From: Brevibacillus dissolubilis
Lineage (GTDB): Bacteria; Bacillota; Bacilli; Brevibacillales; Brevibacillaceae
Length of the DNA stretch: 64,000 bases
Assembly: GCF_006170445.1 (NCBI RefSeq)
Contig: NZ_VCNA01000001.1
Coordinates: forward strand, 310,001-374,000
Reading direction: 5' to 3'
Shown here: positions 35,477 to 43,808 of the stretch, one piece after another
How the letters are laid out: the number at the start of each line of letters is the position of its first letter
How positions within the stretch are numbered: position 1 is the stretch's first letter
Program-made: the position numbers and the translations under genes
Notes under the pieces: generated by a model
The model's input: only the letters and a program-made list of their open reading frames with translations
Database searches by the model: none
Told to the model about the DNA's origin: nothing

Positions 35477-35534
35477 AAAAGAGCAGGTTGCCTGTTCACG
35501 TTCTTCAGACGTGGGGCTTCCTGCTCTTTTGGTT
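35477..35534 (+). terminator. Terminator downstream of the glycyl-radical relic
   Basis: AAAAGAGCAGG and CCTGCTCTTTT enclose inner pairings (GCC/GGC, CACGT/ACGTG) and are followed by GGTTTTGG. Probably the original terminator of the decayed gene. Confidence 0.65.
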
Positions 35535-35555
35535 TTGGTCTTTTTCTTGAAACGC

Positions 35556-35607
35556 AAAAAAGCGAAGAATCCACTGCGATTGACAGAGTGGGTTCTTCGC
35601 TTTTTTG
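35556..35607 (-). terminator. Terminator of the P450 gene
   Basis: AAAAAAGCGAAGAA and TTCTTCGCTTTTTT form a perfect 14-bp arm pair with an inner CCACT/AGTGG. It overlaps the P450 gene end and gives T6 on either strand. Confidence 0.85.
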
Positions 35608-35608
35608 C

Positions 35609-37009
35609 TCAATTAGTCTTTTTCCCCTGTCGCTTCTCCACCCGCATCATCAACCCATGTTTCATTCTCGGCGTCAAATCTGGAACCGGCACAACCGGTG
35701 GATGATTCTCTGCCAGACGCAGACGGTATCTCTGTCCCAATACAGCCAGCAACAGCACCATTTCCATCATCGCAAAGTTATTGCCGATACACGTCCGCGT
35801 CCCCCCGCTGAACGGGAAATAGGCAAACCTCGGAATACGCTTGCTCTCCTCGGCCCCGAACCGCTCTGGGATAAACTTCTTTGGATCGCTGAAAAAGGCT
35901 GGGTGACGGTGGATGACCCATGGTGACATGACGAAGATCGATTTTTTCGGGAAGAGGTGACCGCCTACTTCTACTTCGCTGTAGGCTTCACGCATGATCG
36001 TCCAGGCCGCCGGGTACAGGCGCAGGGCCTCCTGCACGATCTGCTGGGTGTAGGTCAGCGCTGGGAAATCGGCAAACGTAGGGGTCCGTCCCCCCAGCAC
36101 CTCGTCTAGCTCCTGCCACATTTTCTGCTCCGCTTCAGGGTTTTGGGAGATCAGATACCAGACCCATGACATGGAGACAGCTGATGTCTCATGCCCTGCG
36201 ATCAGGATGGTTAGCAGTTGGTTGCGAATCTCGTAGTCGGTGAGTGGACGGCCATTCTCCTCATCGACGGCTTCGAGCAGCATGGCGAGCAAGTGGTGTT
36301 CTCCGGTATGGGCTCCAGCTTCGGTTTTGATTCCAGCTTCGGCGGCTTGCTCCTTTTGCTTGCGCGCTTCCTTAATCAAGGTGTACATCGCGTCATCCAG
36401 CTCACGTACGGCTGCTTGGTGTTTGCGGTTTTGTCTGGTAGGGATGAACTTCGGCACCTGGATGAACGAGAAAAGACGCTTGGAGGTAAATTCCAGACAG
36501 CCCTCCACCGCTTTGCCGATCCGCTCGGTTCTGTCGCCGAAATCAGTGCCCAACATGGTTTTGTTAATAATCTCCAAGGTCACGTGCATCATATCGTCGG
36601 GGATGGGCCTAAGGCCACCTTCGCTCCACGCTTGACCGAGCTTGTCCGCGTATTCAGTGACGATGTCGGCATATCCGGCAATTCTCTGTTTATGAAAAGC
36701 AGGCAGCATCATCTTCCGCTGTACATCATGACGCGCCCCTTCTGTCGTGAGCAGACCGTCCTCCACCGTCAGTTCGAGAATACGAGACGGGCGTCCTTTA
36801 TGAAATTGACTCTCTTTGGTGACCAGAATCTCGCGCACCACCTCGGGGGAATTGATGATATAGGTAGGCTGTATGTCGCCTGGATATAGCTTGACCACAT
36901 CAGCCAGATTACGCAGGCTAGTCAGGTATGCCATCGGATCATTCATAAAACTTCGAAAATTGCTGATAAGCGGGCCTTTTAGCTGAACTACTTTTGTTGT
37001 CGTCGTCAT
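35609..37009 (-). CDS. Cytochrome P450
   Basis: The 466-residue soluble P450 has the I-helix oxygen motif AGHETS, the K-helix EALR (ExxR), and the heme loop FPFSGGTRTCIG with the thiolate ligand at Cys407. The overall pattern (short N-terminus without anchor, RHPAFFSDPKKFIPERF) resembles class II, fatty-acid- or terpenoid-type bacterial P450s. It will mono-oxygenate a hydrophobic substrate; which one cannot be told. No ferredoxin, reductase or biosynthetic gene is adjacent. Ribosome site GAGGAGACCCATCT before ATG 37009; terminator directly downstream. Confidence 0.92.
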   Translation of the reverse strand: MTTTTKVVQLKGPLISNFRSFMNDPMAYLTSLRNLADVVKLYPGDIQPTYIINSPEVVREILVTKESQFHKGRPSRILELTVEDGLLTTEGARHDVQRKMMLPAFHKQRIAGYADIVTEYADKLGQAWSEGGLRPIPDDMMHVTLEIINKTMLGTDFGDRTERIGKAVEGCLEFTSKRLFSFIQVPKFIPTRQNRKHQAAVRELDDAMYTLIKEARKQKEQAAEAGIKTEAGAHTGEHHLLAMLLEAVDEENGRPLTDYEIRNQLLTILIAGHETSAVSMSWVWYLISQNPEAEQKMWQELDEVLGGRTPTFADFPALTYTQQIVQEALRLYPAAWTIMREAYSEVEVGGHLFPKKSIFVMSPWVIHRHPAFFSDPKKFIPERFGAEESKRIPRFAYFPFSGGTRTCIGNNFAMMEMVLLLAVLGQRYRLRLAENHPPVVPVPDLTPRMKHGLMMRVEKRQGKKTN

Positions 37010-37133
37010 AGATGGGTCTCCTCATGCTTCCTCATGCTGCAAATGCGATTATGTTCCATGTACTAGTAAATGATGCCTATATTGTAAACGATGCGGTAGG
37101 AAATGAACATAGGTAGCAATAAGGAGGTAGTTC

Positions 37134-37280
37134 ATGATGAAAAAGAATGCGATTGTCGGTCTTCTGGCTATTGCGGCATTCCTTGTTCCAACCACTGTTA
37201 CTCCAACGACTTTTGCAGCGAGTGAGAAAACCATCAAAACGGAAGCAACTGGATGGAGACGGTTACTACTATTAAAATAA
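37134..37280 (+). CDS. 48-residue secreted peptide, paralogue of the next gene
   Basis: An ATG pair at 37134/37137 behind a perfect AAGGAGGTAG site reads MMKKNAIVGLLAIAAF... with a signal peptide (cleavage likely after TTFA or TTFAA). The short mature part SEKTIKTEATGWRRLLLLK ends at 37280. The leader is closely similar to that of the 97-residue protein 67 bases downstream (VPT/VTPTTFA against VPT/ITPTTYA). It may be a small exported signal or antimicrobial peptide, or a duplicate truncated by a stop. The basic, Leu-rich C-terminus WRRLLLLK differs from the paralogue. Confidence 0.6.
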   Translation: MMKKNAIVGLLAIAAFLVPTTVTPTTFAASEKTIKTEATGWRRLLLLK

Positions 37281-37306
37281 TTGGTGATTTTTAGAAAAAT
37301 ATGTAA

Positions 37307-37312
37307 TATAAT
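37307..37312 (+). promoter_or_regulatory. Candidate -10 box of the 97-residue peptide gene
   Basis: TATAAT lies 35 bases before the start, between the two paralogous peptide genes. No good -35 is visible; the upstream stretch is A+T rich. Confidence 0.4.
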
Positions 37313-37347
37313 CAAGTTGTGTTTTTAACGAAGGAGGTTGGTCGTTC

Positions 37348-37641
37348 ATGATGAAAAAAAATCTTATCTTAGGTCTTCTGACTGTGGCAGCGCTCGTTGT
37401 TCCAACCGCTATCACTCCTACAACTTATGCATCCAATGAGAAAACCACCGAATTTGATCAATCACCATGCACCATGTTTGTGACATGGAAAGTCGACTTC
37501 CCTGGTGGAGTGCCTGATGATTGGTACTATGTCAGTGTCCACGAATATGGTGGCTACATTCCGCTTACTGCATGGGACCCAGCAGCTAAGGTCGCGACAT
37601 ACCAAGGCGACATTTATCACATCGGTTGCCCTCAGCCATAG
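37348..37641 (+). CDS. 97-residue secreted two-cysteine protein
   Basis: MMKKNLILGLLTVAALVVPTAI is a signal peptide with cleavage likely after TTYA. The ~68-residue mature part has two Cys, one in SPCTMFVTWKVDF and one in HIGCPQP at the C-terminus, able to form a single disulfide. It is rich in Tyr, Trp and Pro (DDWYYVSVHEYGGYIPL). Ribosome site GAAGGAGGTTGG. It follows a shorter paralogue at 37134. I do not recognise a family; exported antimicrobial or cell-surface peptide are possibilities. Confidence 0.7.
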   Translation: MMKKNLILGLLTVAALVVPTAITPTTYASNEKTTEFDQSPCTMFVTWKVDFPGGVPDDWYYVSVHEYGGYIPLTAWDPAAKVATYQGDIYHIGCPQP

Positions 37642-37675
37642 AGATAAACAACTCCAATAGGTTCGGGTTAACAAC

Positions 37676-37730
37676 AAAAAGAGGCAGATCCAGATTGGTA
37701 TCAACTACCACTGGGTCTGCCTCTATTCGT
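37676..37730. terminator. Terminator between the secreted-peptide and amidase genes
   Basis: AGAGGCAGATCC and GGGTCTGCCTCT form a stem with A-rich and T-containing flanks. It lies between convergent genes. Confidence 0.75.
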
Positions 37731-37753
37731 TTTTACGATTCAGGTGAGTCTGT

Positions 37754-38698
37754 CTACGAACGGCTCTGTCCGCTACATGCTTGCGGGTCAAAACCCGCCT
37801 CTGTCGCGTAACGGATCTGCAATTCCATCCGGGCTGTTTTTAACGGGTTGACCACTTGGCAGATCCGCAAGTCACCTGCCGCAGAGAGCAGGCAGGTCGC
37901 CTCGTGCATCCCAAGACCCAGCTCATCAGCTAAAAAGTGTACCATGTTGACGGTGGCACGGTTGGCAGCTGAATCGAGATCTTTTGCTGAGGCGATCGTG
38001 ATCAGATGCTCGTCTGTGATCAGCATCGGGAGCGGCCAGGGCTTTTCTGTGTCTTTTGCTTTGACCACATCAAGCTTGACCGTGACCTGACCTGCGATCT
38101 CAACACCACAGATTGCCACTTCCCCGTCCGCCATCGCGGCATGCAGGTCACCGAGCGCAAACAGTGCGCCAGGGACGTTGACCGGAAGCAAAAGAGTGGT
38201 GCCTTCGCGGATTTGTTTGCAGTCCATATTGCCGCCATGCTCGCCCGGCGAACCGCAGGAGACAGAACCGGACGCGGGTGCTGTACCGATGACGCCGATC
38301 ATCTTTTGCAAGGGAACTTTGAGCTTGTCTGTGAGAGCAGCGTAACCATCCTCTATGTTCACGATGCGAATATTGATATTTTCCAGTTCATGTCCCATCA
38401 CACCGCGTCCGGGGCCGGTGACCATGACGCCCTGGTTATTGATCTCGATGGTTTTAATATGTACGACGAGGATATCGCCAGGTTCTGCCCCTTCGACATA
38501 CACCGGACCGGTAGCTGGATTGACCCGCGACATGTCGACTTGGGAAAAATCAGAGTCGGTCGAGACGATCTGATCAGAGTAGCAGTCACGGGTCTCCAGT
38601 TGGATCGTGCTGCCTGCGGGGACGGTCAGCGCAGGCGGATGGTCTGGTGACATGGCGTAGATCAGGTGTTCTTTTCCGAGGTGGTACATGTGTGACAT
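37754..38698 (-). CDS. Acetamidase/formamidase family protein
   Basis: The 314-residue protein matches FmdA/AmdA: PALTVPAGSTIQLETRDCYSDQI near residue 25, NPATGPVYVEGAEPGDILVV, GSPGEHGGNMDCKQIREG with the metal-binding His/Asp, LFALGDLHAAMADGEVAICGVEIAG and the C-terminal SAAGDLRICQVVNP. These enzymes hydrolyse short amides to ammonia and the acid, probably with zinc. It is cytoplasmic. No formamide transporter is adjacent; a 118-residue hypothetical gene lies 15 bases upstream on the same strand and may be co-transcribed. Confidence 0.9.
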   Translation of the reverse strand: MSHMYHLGKEHLIYAMSPDHPPALTVPAGSTIQLETRDCYSDQIVSTDSDFSQVDMSRVNPATGPVYVEGAEPGDILVVHIKTIEINNQGVMVTGPGRGVMGHELENINIRIVNIEDGYAALTDKLKVPLQKMIGVIGTAPASGSVSCGSPGEHGGNMDCKQIREGTTLLLPVNVPGALFALGDLHAAMADGEVAICGVEIAGQVTVKLDVVKAKDTEKPWPLPMLITDEHLITIASAKDLDSAANRATVNMVHFLADELGLGMHEATCLLSAAGDLRICQVVNPLKTARMELQIRYATEAGFDPQACSGQSRS

Positions 38699-38713
38699 GC
38701 CATTACCTGCTTT

Positions 38714-39070
38714 CTATGGTTCTATGTGTTGATGGAAAATGTGCTGCATCTGCCTGATTAACTTTGACGCAAGACTCATCATACCAAGCATATCAGCCAG
38801 ATTGTCCCCGCTCTCTTCATATGGAACCCCAAACACATCCAAAAGTTCAGTCAGAGCGAACGTCTTATGCGGGTTGGCGATCGAGGTCAGCTCGCACCAT
38901 TTGGTTCCCCGATCCATCGTAAAGCGTACCTCAACCCCGATGCGATCCGAGGTCAGGATGGCGTAGATATTGCCGAAATACTCGGCGTCGTATTGCCATT
39001 TTTCGATGTGGAATAAGCCGTCGTTGGTCAGCTCTTGCAAGGTGGTTTGGATTCTTTCTTCTACAGTCAT
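38714..39070 (-). CDS. Hypothetical protein, 118 residues
   Basis: The small soluble alpha/beta protein starts MTVEERIQTTLQELTN and contains YFGNIYAILTSDRIGVEVRFTMDRGTKWCEL, looking like a compact beta sheet flanked by helices. No motif or family is recognised. ATG 39070 follows AAGGGGGGAGTTACTC, a very strong site. It ends 15 bases before the amidase start, so the pair is probably an operon. Confidence 0.65.
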   Translation of the reverse strand: MTVEERIQTTLQELTNDGLFHIEKWQYDAEYFGNIYAILTSDRIGVEVRFTMDRGTKWCELTSIANPHKTFALTELLDVFGVPYEESGDNLADMLGMMSLASKLIRQMQHIFHQHIEP

Positions 39071-39191
39071 GAGTAACTCCCCCCTTGTTGGATTATCTTA
39101 CCAATCGTTGCCCTTCGTCAATGAGCGATTTAAAAACGTTGCCATTTGGGGTGGAAGTGTCTAAGAGAAACGGTCTTCCTTTATTCAAAAT

Positions 39192-41834
39192 CTACGTCGT
39201 CCTCGGCTTCGCGCGATTCGTCGCCACCGCACTCAACGGATCATCCGGCCAGTGATGCTTCGGGTATCTCCCCTTCAAGTCCTTTTTCACCTCAAAATAC
39301 GTGTTCTGCCAAAAGCTCGCCAGATCTCGTGTCACCTGTACCGGACGATGCGCCGGAGACAGCAGATGGATCGTGAGCGGTACTCTCCCCCGTGCGATCC
39401 GCGGAGTTTCTCTGCATCCAAACATCTCCTGCAGACGGACGGCCAAGACGGGATTCTGCGGGTCACTGTAATCCACCGGGATGCGGGAGCCGCTTGGGAC
39501 AGTGATGTGCGTCGGAGCATGCTCGTCCAGCTGCTGTTGCTGTTCCCAGGTAAGACCTGCTTTGAGTGCCTCTGCGAGATGGACACGCTGGAGGTCGTCA
39601 CGGCTTTTCATCCCATAGAGATAAGGAGCGAGCCAATCGGACAAGGTCGAGGTCAAGGCTTCGTCCGATACATCCGGCGACTCGGCGTCATGCTGGTGCA
39701 TGAAGTGAAGGCGTTGCTGGAGCTGGCGGGTGGTTTTGGACCATGGCAGGATGTCCAAGCCCTCTGTCTGGATGCCTTGCAGGAGTGCGGTCACTACGTC
39801 GTCGGGGTCGGGACTTGGCAGTGGCGCGTCTTTTAGCATCAAGGCTCCCAGCCGTAATCGCTTGCGTCCACGAACAGCTTGTGCGGAGCGATCCCATGCG
39901 ATGACTGCTTCGTCTTGGATCTGGTCTGCAAAATGCTGCTCCAGCTCGCTTCTGTCGACGGCTGCGGCCAGAAAGATGCGGCTCTCCGCACCTTGGTCAT
40001 CCAGCTCGACAGCGACCAAGTAAGGCTGATTGGCCAGCGGCTGCTGCTCGGTAAAAAAGGCTCCACGCCCGTTGCGCAACAAATAGCGCTGACCGTCCCG
40101 GCGTTGAGCGATCCGTTCGGGGTAGGCGAAAGCGAGCAGGAGACCGCAAAAGTGCAGGTCTGCAGAGGAACCCGCATGGATAGCGTTAGACTTGTCTTTT
40201 GCAAGAACAGGCTTACTAGTGTCAGCAGATGATTCAAGCGCTGTGAGGCTTTGCTTTAACCGTTGACTCTCCGTAACGATCCTGCGTAATGCTCCAGTGT
40301 CAACGGTATCGCCCATGGAGCCAACCGTGGAGAGTCCGTCTCCATCTTCCACTGTTTTTCCATGGTTTCCTCCAGTCTTCACCGCACCTCTTGCTCCTCC
40401 TCTCCCCTCCGCCTTACGCAACACTTCCACACGCATGCTGATATCCCGATTCGGCTCGGCACGATCTACTTTGACAAAATCACGCTCACTGAGAATCGCG
40501 GCCAGTTCACACGCCAGACCACCCAGCCCGAGCGGTATTGCTTTGAGAATTATATGGGCGAGTCTCGGTTGCAAGCCCATCTCCACAATACGTCTGCCAT
40601 GATCGGTAACCGTCCCGGCTGCATCCAAGGCCCCCAACTGTTCCAACAGCTGACGCGCTTGGGAAAAGGCGGCTTTGGGCGGTGGATCAAGCCAGAGCAG
40701 CTCTGACGGGTCTGCCACACCCCAGACCGCCAGCTCCAATGCGAGCGGTACAAGATCGGAATCGAGAATTTCGGGCGTGCTGCGGGCGGGGAGCATCCGG
40801 TCTTCCTGCTCTGTCCACAGGCGGTAGCATACGCCAGGCTCCAGACGACCGGCACGGCCCCGGCGTTGGTCAGCAGAAGCACGCGAGACCGTCGTCGTCT
40901 CCAGACGGGTCATCCCCGTGCGCGGGGAAAACCGGGAAACACGCGCAAGTCCGCTGTCGATGACCACCTGCACGCCTTCAACGGTCAAGCTCGTCTCGGC
41001 GATCGAGGTGGACAGTACGACTTTGCGCACGCCAGCGACACTTGGGGCGATCGCGGCATCTTGGGCTTCCTGCGGCAGATTGCCATAGAGCGGAGCGATC
41101 CGCACCTGTTTTTTGTCCATGATCTCGTGCAGTCTCTTTTCTACCCGATGGATCTCCCCTGCACCCGGGAGGAATACCAGCAGATCTCCCTGGTCTTGGG
41201 CAAGTGCATTTTGGATGGCGCGGACGACGGCGGACTCGATCGGCTTGTCTTTTTCCAGCGGTCGGCTCAGATAGCGGGTCTCCACCGGATAACTGCGTCC
41301 CTCGCTCGTGATGATCGGGGCATCGTCTAGCATCGCGGCCACCGGTTCGGCTTCCAGTGTCGCAGACATGATCAAGAGACGCAGGTCATCACGCAAAATC
41401 GCTTGAGACTGCAACGCCAGTGCCAGCCCCAGATCGGATTGCAGACTCCGCTCGTGGAATTCGTCAAAAATGATGATTCCCACATCCTCCAAAGCCGGAT
41501 CAGCCTGTAACAGCCGCGTCAATACGCCTTCGGTGATTACCTCGATGCGGGTCTTAGGCCCGACCTTGGTATCATTACGGACACGATAGCCGACCGTCTC
41601 CCCGACCTGCTCTCCAAGCGAGCGGGCCATGTAGCGTGCGGCAGAACGCGCAGCCAGCCGACGCGGCTCCAGCATGAGAATCCGCCGGTCGCCAAGCCAT
41701 GGCTCGTCCAAGAGCGCCAGTGGGACACGGGTGGTTTTTCCTGCCCCGGGAGCGGCGATCAGCACGCAGTTGGGGTGGGTGTGGAGCGTGGTGGTCAGCT
41801 CCCCCAATATAGAATCAATTGGCAGTATTGTCAT
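39192..41834 (-). CDS. hrpB: ATP-dependent helicase HrpB
   Basis: The 880-residue DExH helicase has Walker A APGAGKTTRV, the DEFH box (IIFDEFHERSLQSDLG), SATLEAEPV, STSIAETSLTVEGV and QRRGRAGR. Then come HA2/winged-helix domains and the HrpB C-terminal domain (HITVPSGSRIPVDYSDP, RIARGRVPLTIHLLSPAHRPVQVTRDLASFW). A low-complexity Gly/Asp/Thr-rich insertion lies at about residues 475-540. HrpB is more common in Proteobacteria; its cellular role is poorly defined. ATG 41834 with GGAGTG is chosen over the frame reaching 41852. No operon partner. Confidence 0.92.
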   Translation of the reverse strand: MTILPIDSILGELTTTLHTHPNCVLIAAPGAGKTTRVPLALLDEPWLGDRRILMLEPRRLAARSAARYMARSLGEQVGETVGYRVRNDTKVGPKTRIEVITEGVLTRLLQADPALEDVGIIIFDEFHERSLQSDLGLALALQSQAILRDDLRLLIMSATLEAEPVAAMLDDAPIITSEGRSYPVETRYLSRPLEKDKPIESAVVRAIQNALAQDQGDLLVFLPGAGEIHRVEKRLHEIMDKKQVRIAPLYGNLPQEAQDAAIAPSVAGVRKVVLSTSIAETSLTVEGVQVVIDSGLARVSRFSPRTGMTRLETTTVSRASADQRRGRAGRLEPGVCYRLWTEQEDRMLPARSTPEILDSDLVPLALELAVWGVADPSELLWLDPPPKAAFSQARQLLEQLGALDAAGTVTDHGRRIVEMGLQPRLAHIILKAIPLGLGGLACELAAILSERDFVKVDRAEPNRDISMRVEVLRKAEGRGGARGAVKTGGNHGKTVEDGDGLSTVGSMGDTVDTGALRRIVTESQRLKQSLTALESSADTSKPVLAKDKSNAIHAGSSADLHFCGLLLAFAYPERIAQRRDGQRYLLRNGRGAFFTEQQPLANQPYLVAVELDDQGAESRIFLAAAVDRSELEQHFADQIQDEAVIAWDRSAQAVRGRKRLRLGALMLKDAPLPSPDPDDVVTALLQGIQTEGLDILPWSKTTRQLQQRLHFMHQHDAESPDVSDEALTSTLSDWLAPYLYGMKSRDDLQRVHLAEALKAGLTWEQQQQLDEHAPTHITVPSGSRIPVDYSDPQNPVLAVRLQEMFGCRETPRIARGRVPLTIHLLSPAHRPVQVTRDLASFWQNTYFEVKKDLKGRYPKHHWPDDPLSAVATNRAKPRTT

Positions 41835-42017
41835 TGCGATCACTCCATACATTAAACATACCCAGCAGGTCTTTCCTGCTAGTTATTAGCTGGTTAGCCA
41901 GAGGCAAAAAGCCAAAACGACCTGCGCCAGCCGCAAGTCGCTCATCGTACTGACAGTTCCACGCCATCAACGTTAATCCCTTCATACAGATTGAAAAAAT
42001 ACCTCATTGCCTTACCT

Positions 42018-42053
42018 TTGCCCAACAAAAAAACGACCAGCCCCATCACCGGT
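42018..42053 (-). terminator. Terminator overlapping the end of the 182-residue gene
   Basis: On the minus strand ACGACC and GGTCGT enclose GGTGATGGGGCT and are followed by TTTTTTTG. The gene's stop codon lies inside the stem-loop. Confidence 0.65.
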
Positions 42054-42594
42054 CGTCCTTCCCCAGCCGCCCCAATCCACCATACCACAGCCGTTCATTT
42101 GCCTTTTCCTCCACCCAGCGGACGCGGTCACAGATCGTCTCCATCAGCCGTTCGAGATCATCCTCCAGCGTCTCCTGCTGAAAAGTAAAGACCATCTCGC
42201 AGCACTCCTCATCTGCTTTATGCCACTCGAGGTGGTATCCGTCCGCCTGATCTACCACCAGCCTCCGTGCTTCGATGGTAGCTTGCAGGTTGAACAATCC
42301 GTCCCACTCCTGCGCTGCGTACGTGGTCGTCACCTGCACCTGAATCGCTTGCCCCTCGGGGTGATAGCGGAGCACGACACAATCCTCTTTATAGAAGCCC
42401 GCACCTGATCGCAGCTGATCGAGCAGTCGAAACCCAACTCCGGCAGGCAGATCTGCAGGCTTTAATCCCGTGACGAACTGACCTGGTATAAGGAAATGAC
42501 CATGCTCGTCACAGGTTAATTTCTCACCGAAAACGAGAACGTCCAGCCCACCATCGTTGCTGTCATCCTGTCGTTTTACAATCTCAACAAACAT
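42046..42594 (-). CDS. Hypothetical protein, 182 residues
   Basis: Soluble, acidic protein beginning MFVEIVKRQDDSNDGGLDVLVFG. It has VTGLKPADLPAGVGFRLLDQL in the middle and a C-terminal helical half (FQQETLEDDLERLMETICDRVRWVEEKANERLW) that could be coiled. No family is recognised. ATG 42594 lies behind GGAGGTGTACGGAAG. It stands alone between hrpB and the divergent DUF4230 gene. Confidence 0.65.
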   Translation of the reverse strand: MFVEIVKRQDDSNDGGLDVLVFGEKLTCDEHGHFLIPGQFVTGLKPADLPAGVGFRLLDQLRSGAGFYKEDCVVLRYHPEGQAIQVQVTTTYAAQEWDGLFNLQATIEARRLVVDQADGYHLEWHKADEECCEMVFTFQQETLEDDLERLMETICDRVRWVEEKANERLWYGGLGRLGKDDR

Positions 42595-42801
42595 CTTCCG
42601 TACACCTCCTACAGCATTCAGTATGGACGTGCCTGTTACTGACCAAACGCGAAGTGGTCATTTTGAATTCCTTATGATATGCCAACAAACCGCAAAAAGT
42701 GATGCCTAACGACAAACATCAGGCTGACGGAAGGATTGTCGAATTTTGCGTTGAATATTTATACAATCATACACATGTGCCGATACGAAAGGAGAATCGG
42801 G

Positions 42802-43578
42802 ATGAAACCAGACACAGGCAAACTGTTGGGGCAGCTGGAAGGGGTTTTAGAACAGTTGAAAGAGGCAGAACAACAGACCTCTGCCACGATGGCCTCTGAT
42901 TCTCACTCTCACCTGTTGCCGCCAAAAGACGATCCCCATCCCACTGATCCTTCTCACCCCACTCCCTCTGCCCCGTTTCTGACCAAACGCAGGCTCGCCT
43001 ATATGCTTGGCACTCTGTTGTTGCTTCTTTTGGCCGCTTTTTTATTTACGGCTCTGTTGCCCAAGCCGATTCATGATACAGAAGTGTTCGTGACCGAGCT
43101 GAAGGAGCTCAACCATCTCTCTACCGCCGAGGCGATCGTGATGACTACGGTCGAGGGGGAGGATCATAAGCTGTTTGGACGTGACTTGCCGTTTCATCTG
43201 CCTGGGACACAACGCTTCTATTTTCTGGTGGTGCCAGCCAAGGTGACAGCTGGAATTGATCTTAGCAACATTAGCCAAGATGATATCTCGATTGATCATA
43301 TAAACAAAACCATCCAGCTACAGCTTCCCAAAGCCACCATTCAAAATCAATTGATCCAGCTGGACAAGGTAAAGATCTTTACCGATGAAGGGTTATTCCG
43401 CTCCACCACTACGGTTAAAGAGGGCTTATCCTTTATCTCTAATGAAGAAATGACTCGCAAAATCAACAGGGAAGCGACTGATGCAGGTCTTTTGCAATCG
43501 GCTGAGAAGCATACGGAAGAGCTGTTGCAGCGTTTTGCGAAGCAGATTGGATACGAGATTCAGGTGGAATTTAAGTAG
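42802..43578 (+). CDS. DUF4230 single-pass membrane protein
   Basis: The 258-residue protein has a cytoplasmic N-terminus with a coiled-coil-like GKLLGQLEGVLEQLKEAEQQ. A Pro/His/Asp/Ser-rich spacer is followed by one transmembrane helix (YMLGTLLLLLLAAFLFTALL, ~65-84) and an extracellular domain of the DUF4230 type (VTELKELNHLSTAEAIVMTTVEG, FLVVPAKVTAGIDLSNI). The domain's role is unknown; related proteins are small anchored beta-sheet proteins. ATG 42802 follows AGGAGAAT; the longer frame to 42736 has no site. Confidence 0.8.
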   Translation: MKPDTGKLLGQLEGVLEQLKEAEQQTSATMASDSHSHLLPPKDDPHPTDPSHPTPSAPFLTKRRLAYMLGTLLLLLLAAFLFTALLPKPIHDTEVFVTELKELNHLSTAEAIVMTTVEGEDHKLFGRDLPFHLPGTQRFYFLVVPAKVTAGIDLSNISQDDISIDHINKTIQLQLPKATIQNQLIQLDKVKIFTDEGLFRSTTTVKEGLSFISNEEMTRKINREATDAGLLQSAEKHTEELLQRFAKQIGYEIQVEFK

Positions 43579-43658
43579 AAGTTGGTAAGCATCAATTCAA
43601 CCACTCGTTACTGTTACGAAGCTGTACGAGGGTGGAGAAGGATGTAAGCCACAAGCAA

Positions 43659-43703
43659 TAGCGACACCCGTGCTAATGATCTTTAGCTGGGTGTCGCTAT
43701 TTA
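43659..43703. terminator. Terminator between DUF4230 and MFS genes
   Basis: ATAGCGACACCC and GGGTGTCGCTAT form a perfect 12-bp stem around 19 bases, followed by TTATT. It lies between convergent genes. Confidence 0.7.
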
Positions 43704-43808
43704 TTAGTGTTTAAGTGGAGTGAAATGGAGTTGTACTGTGAATCTACTCTTTTCAAGTGCTTGTTTTCAAAATAGACTGAGCGTTACCCGCTCTCTTCCC
43801 ACCTCTTC

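Noticed and set aside
40909-40955. Sequence resembling a type I-E CRISPR repeat (CCCCGTGCGCGGGGAAAACC)
   Set aside because: Single occurrence inside the hrpB coding sequence; no repeat-spacer array and no cas genes.
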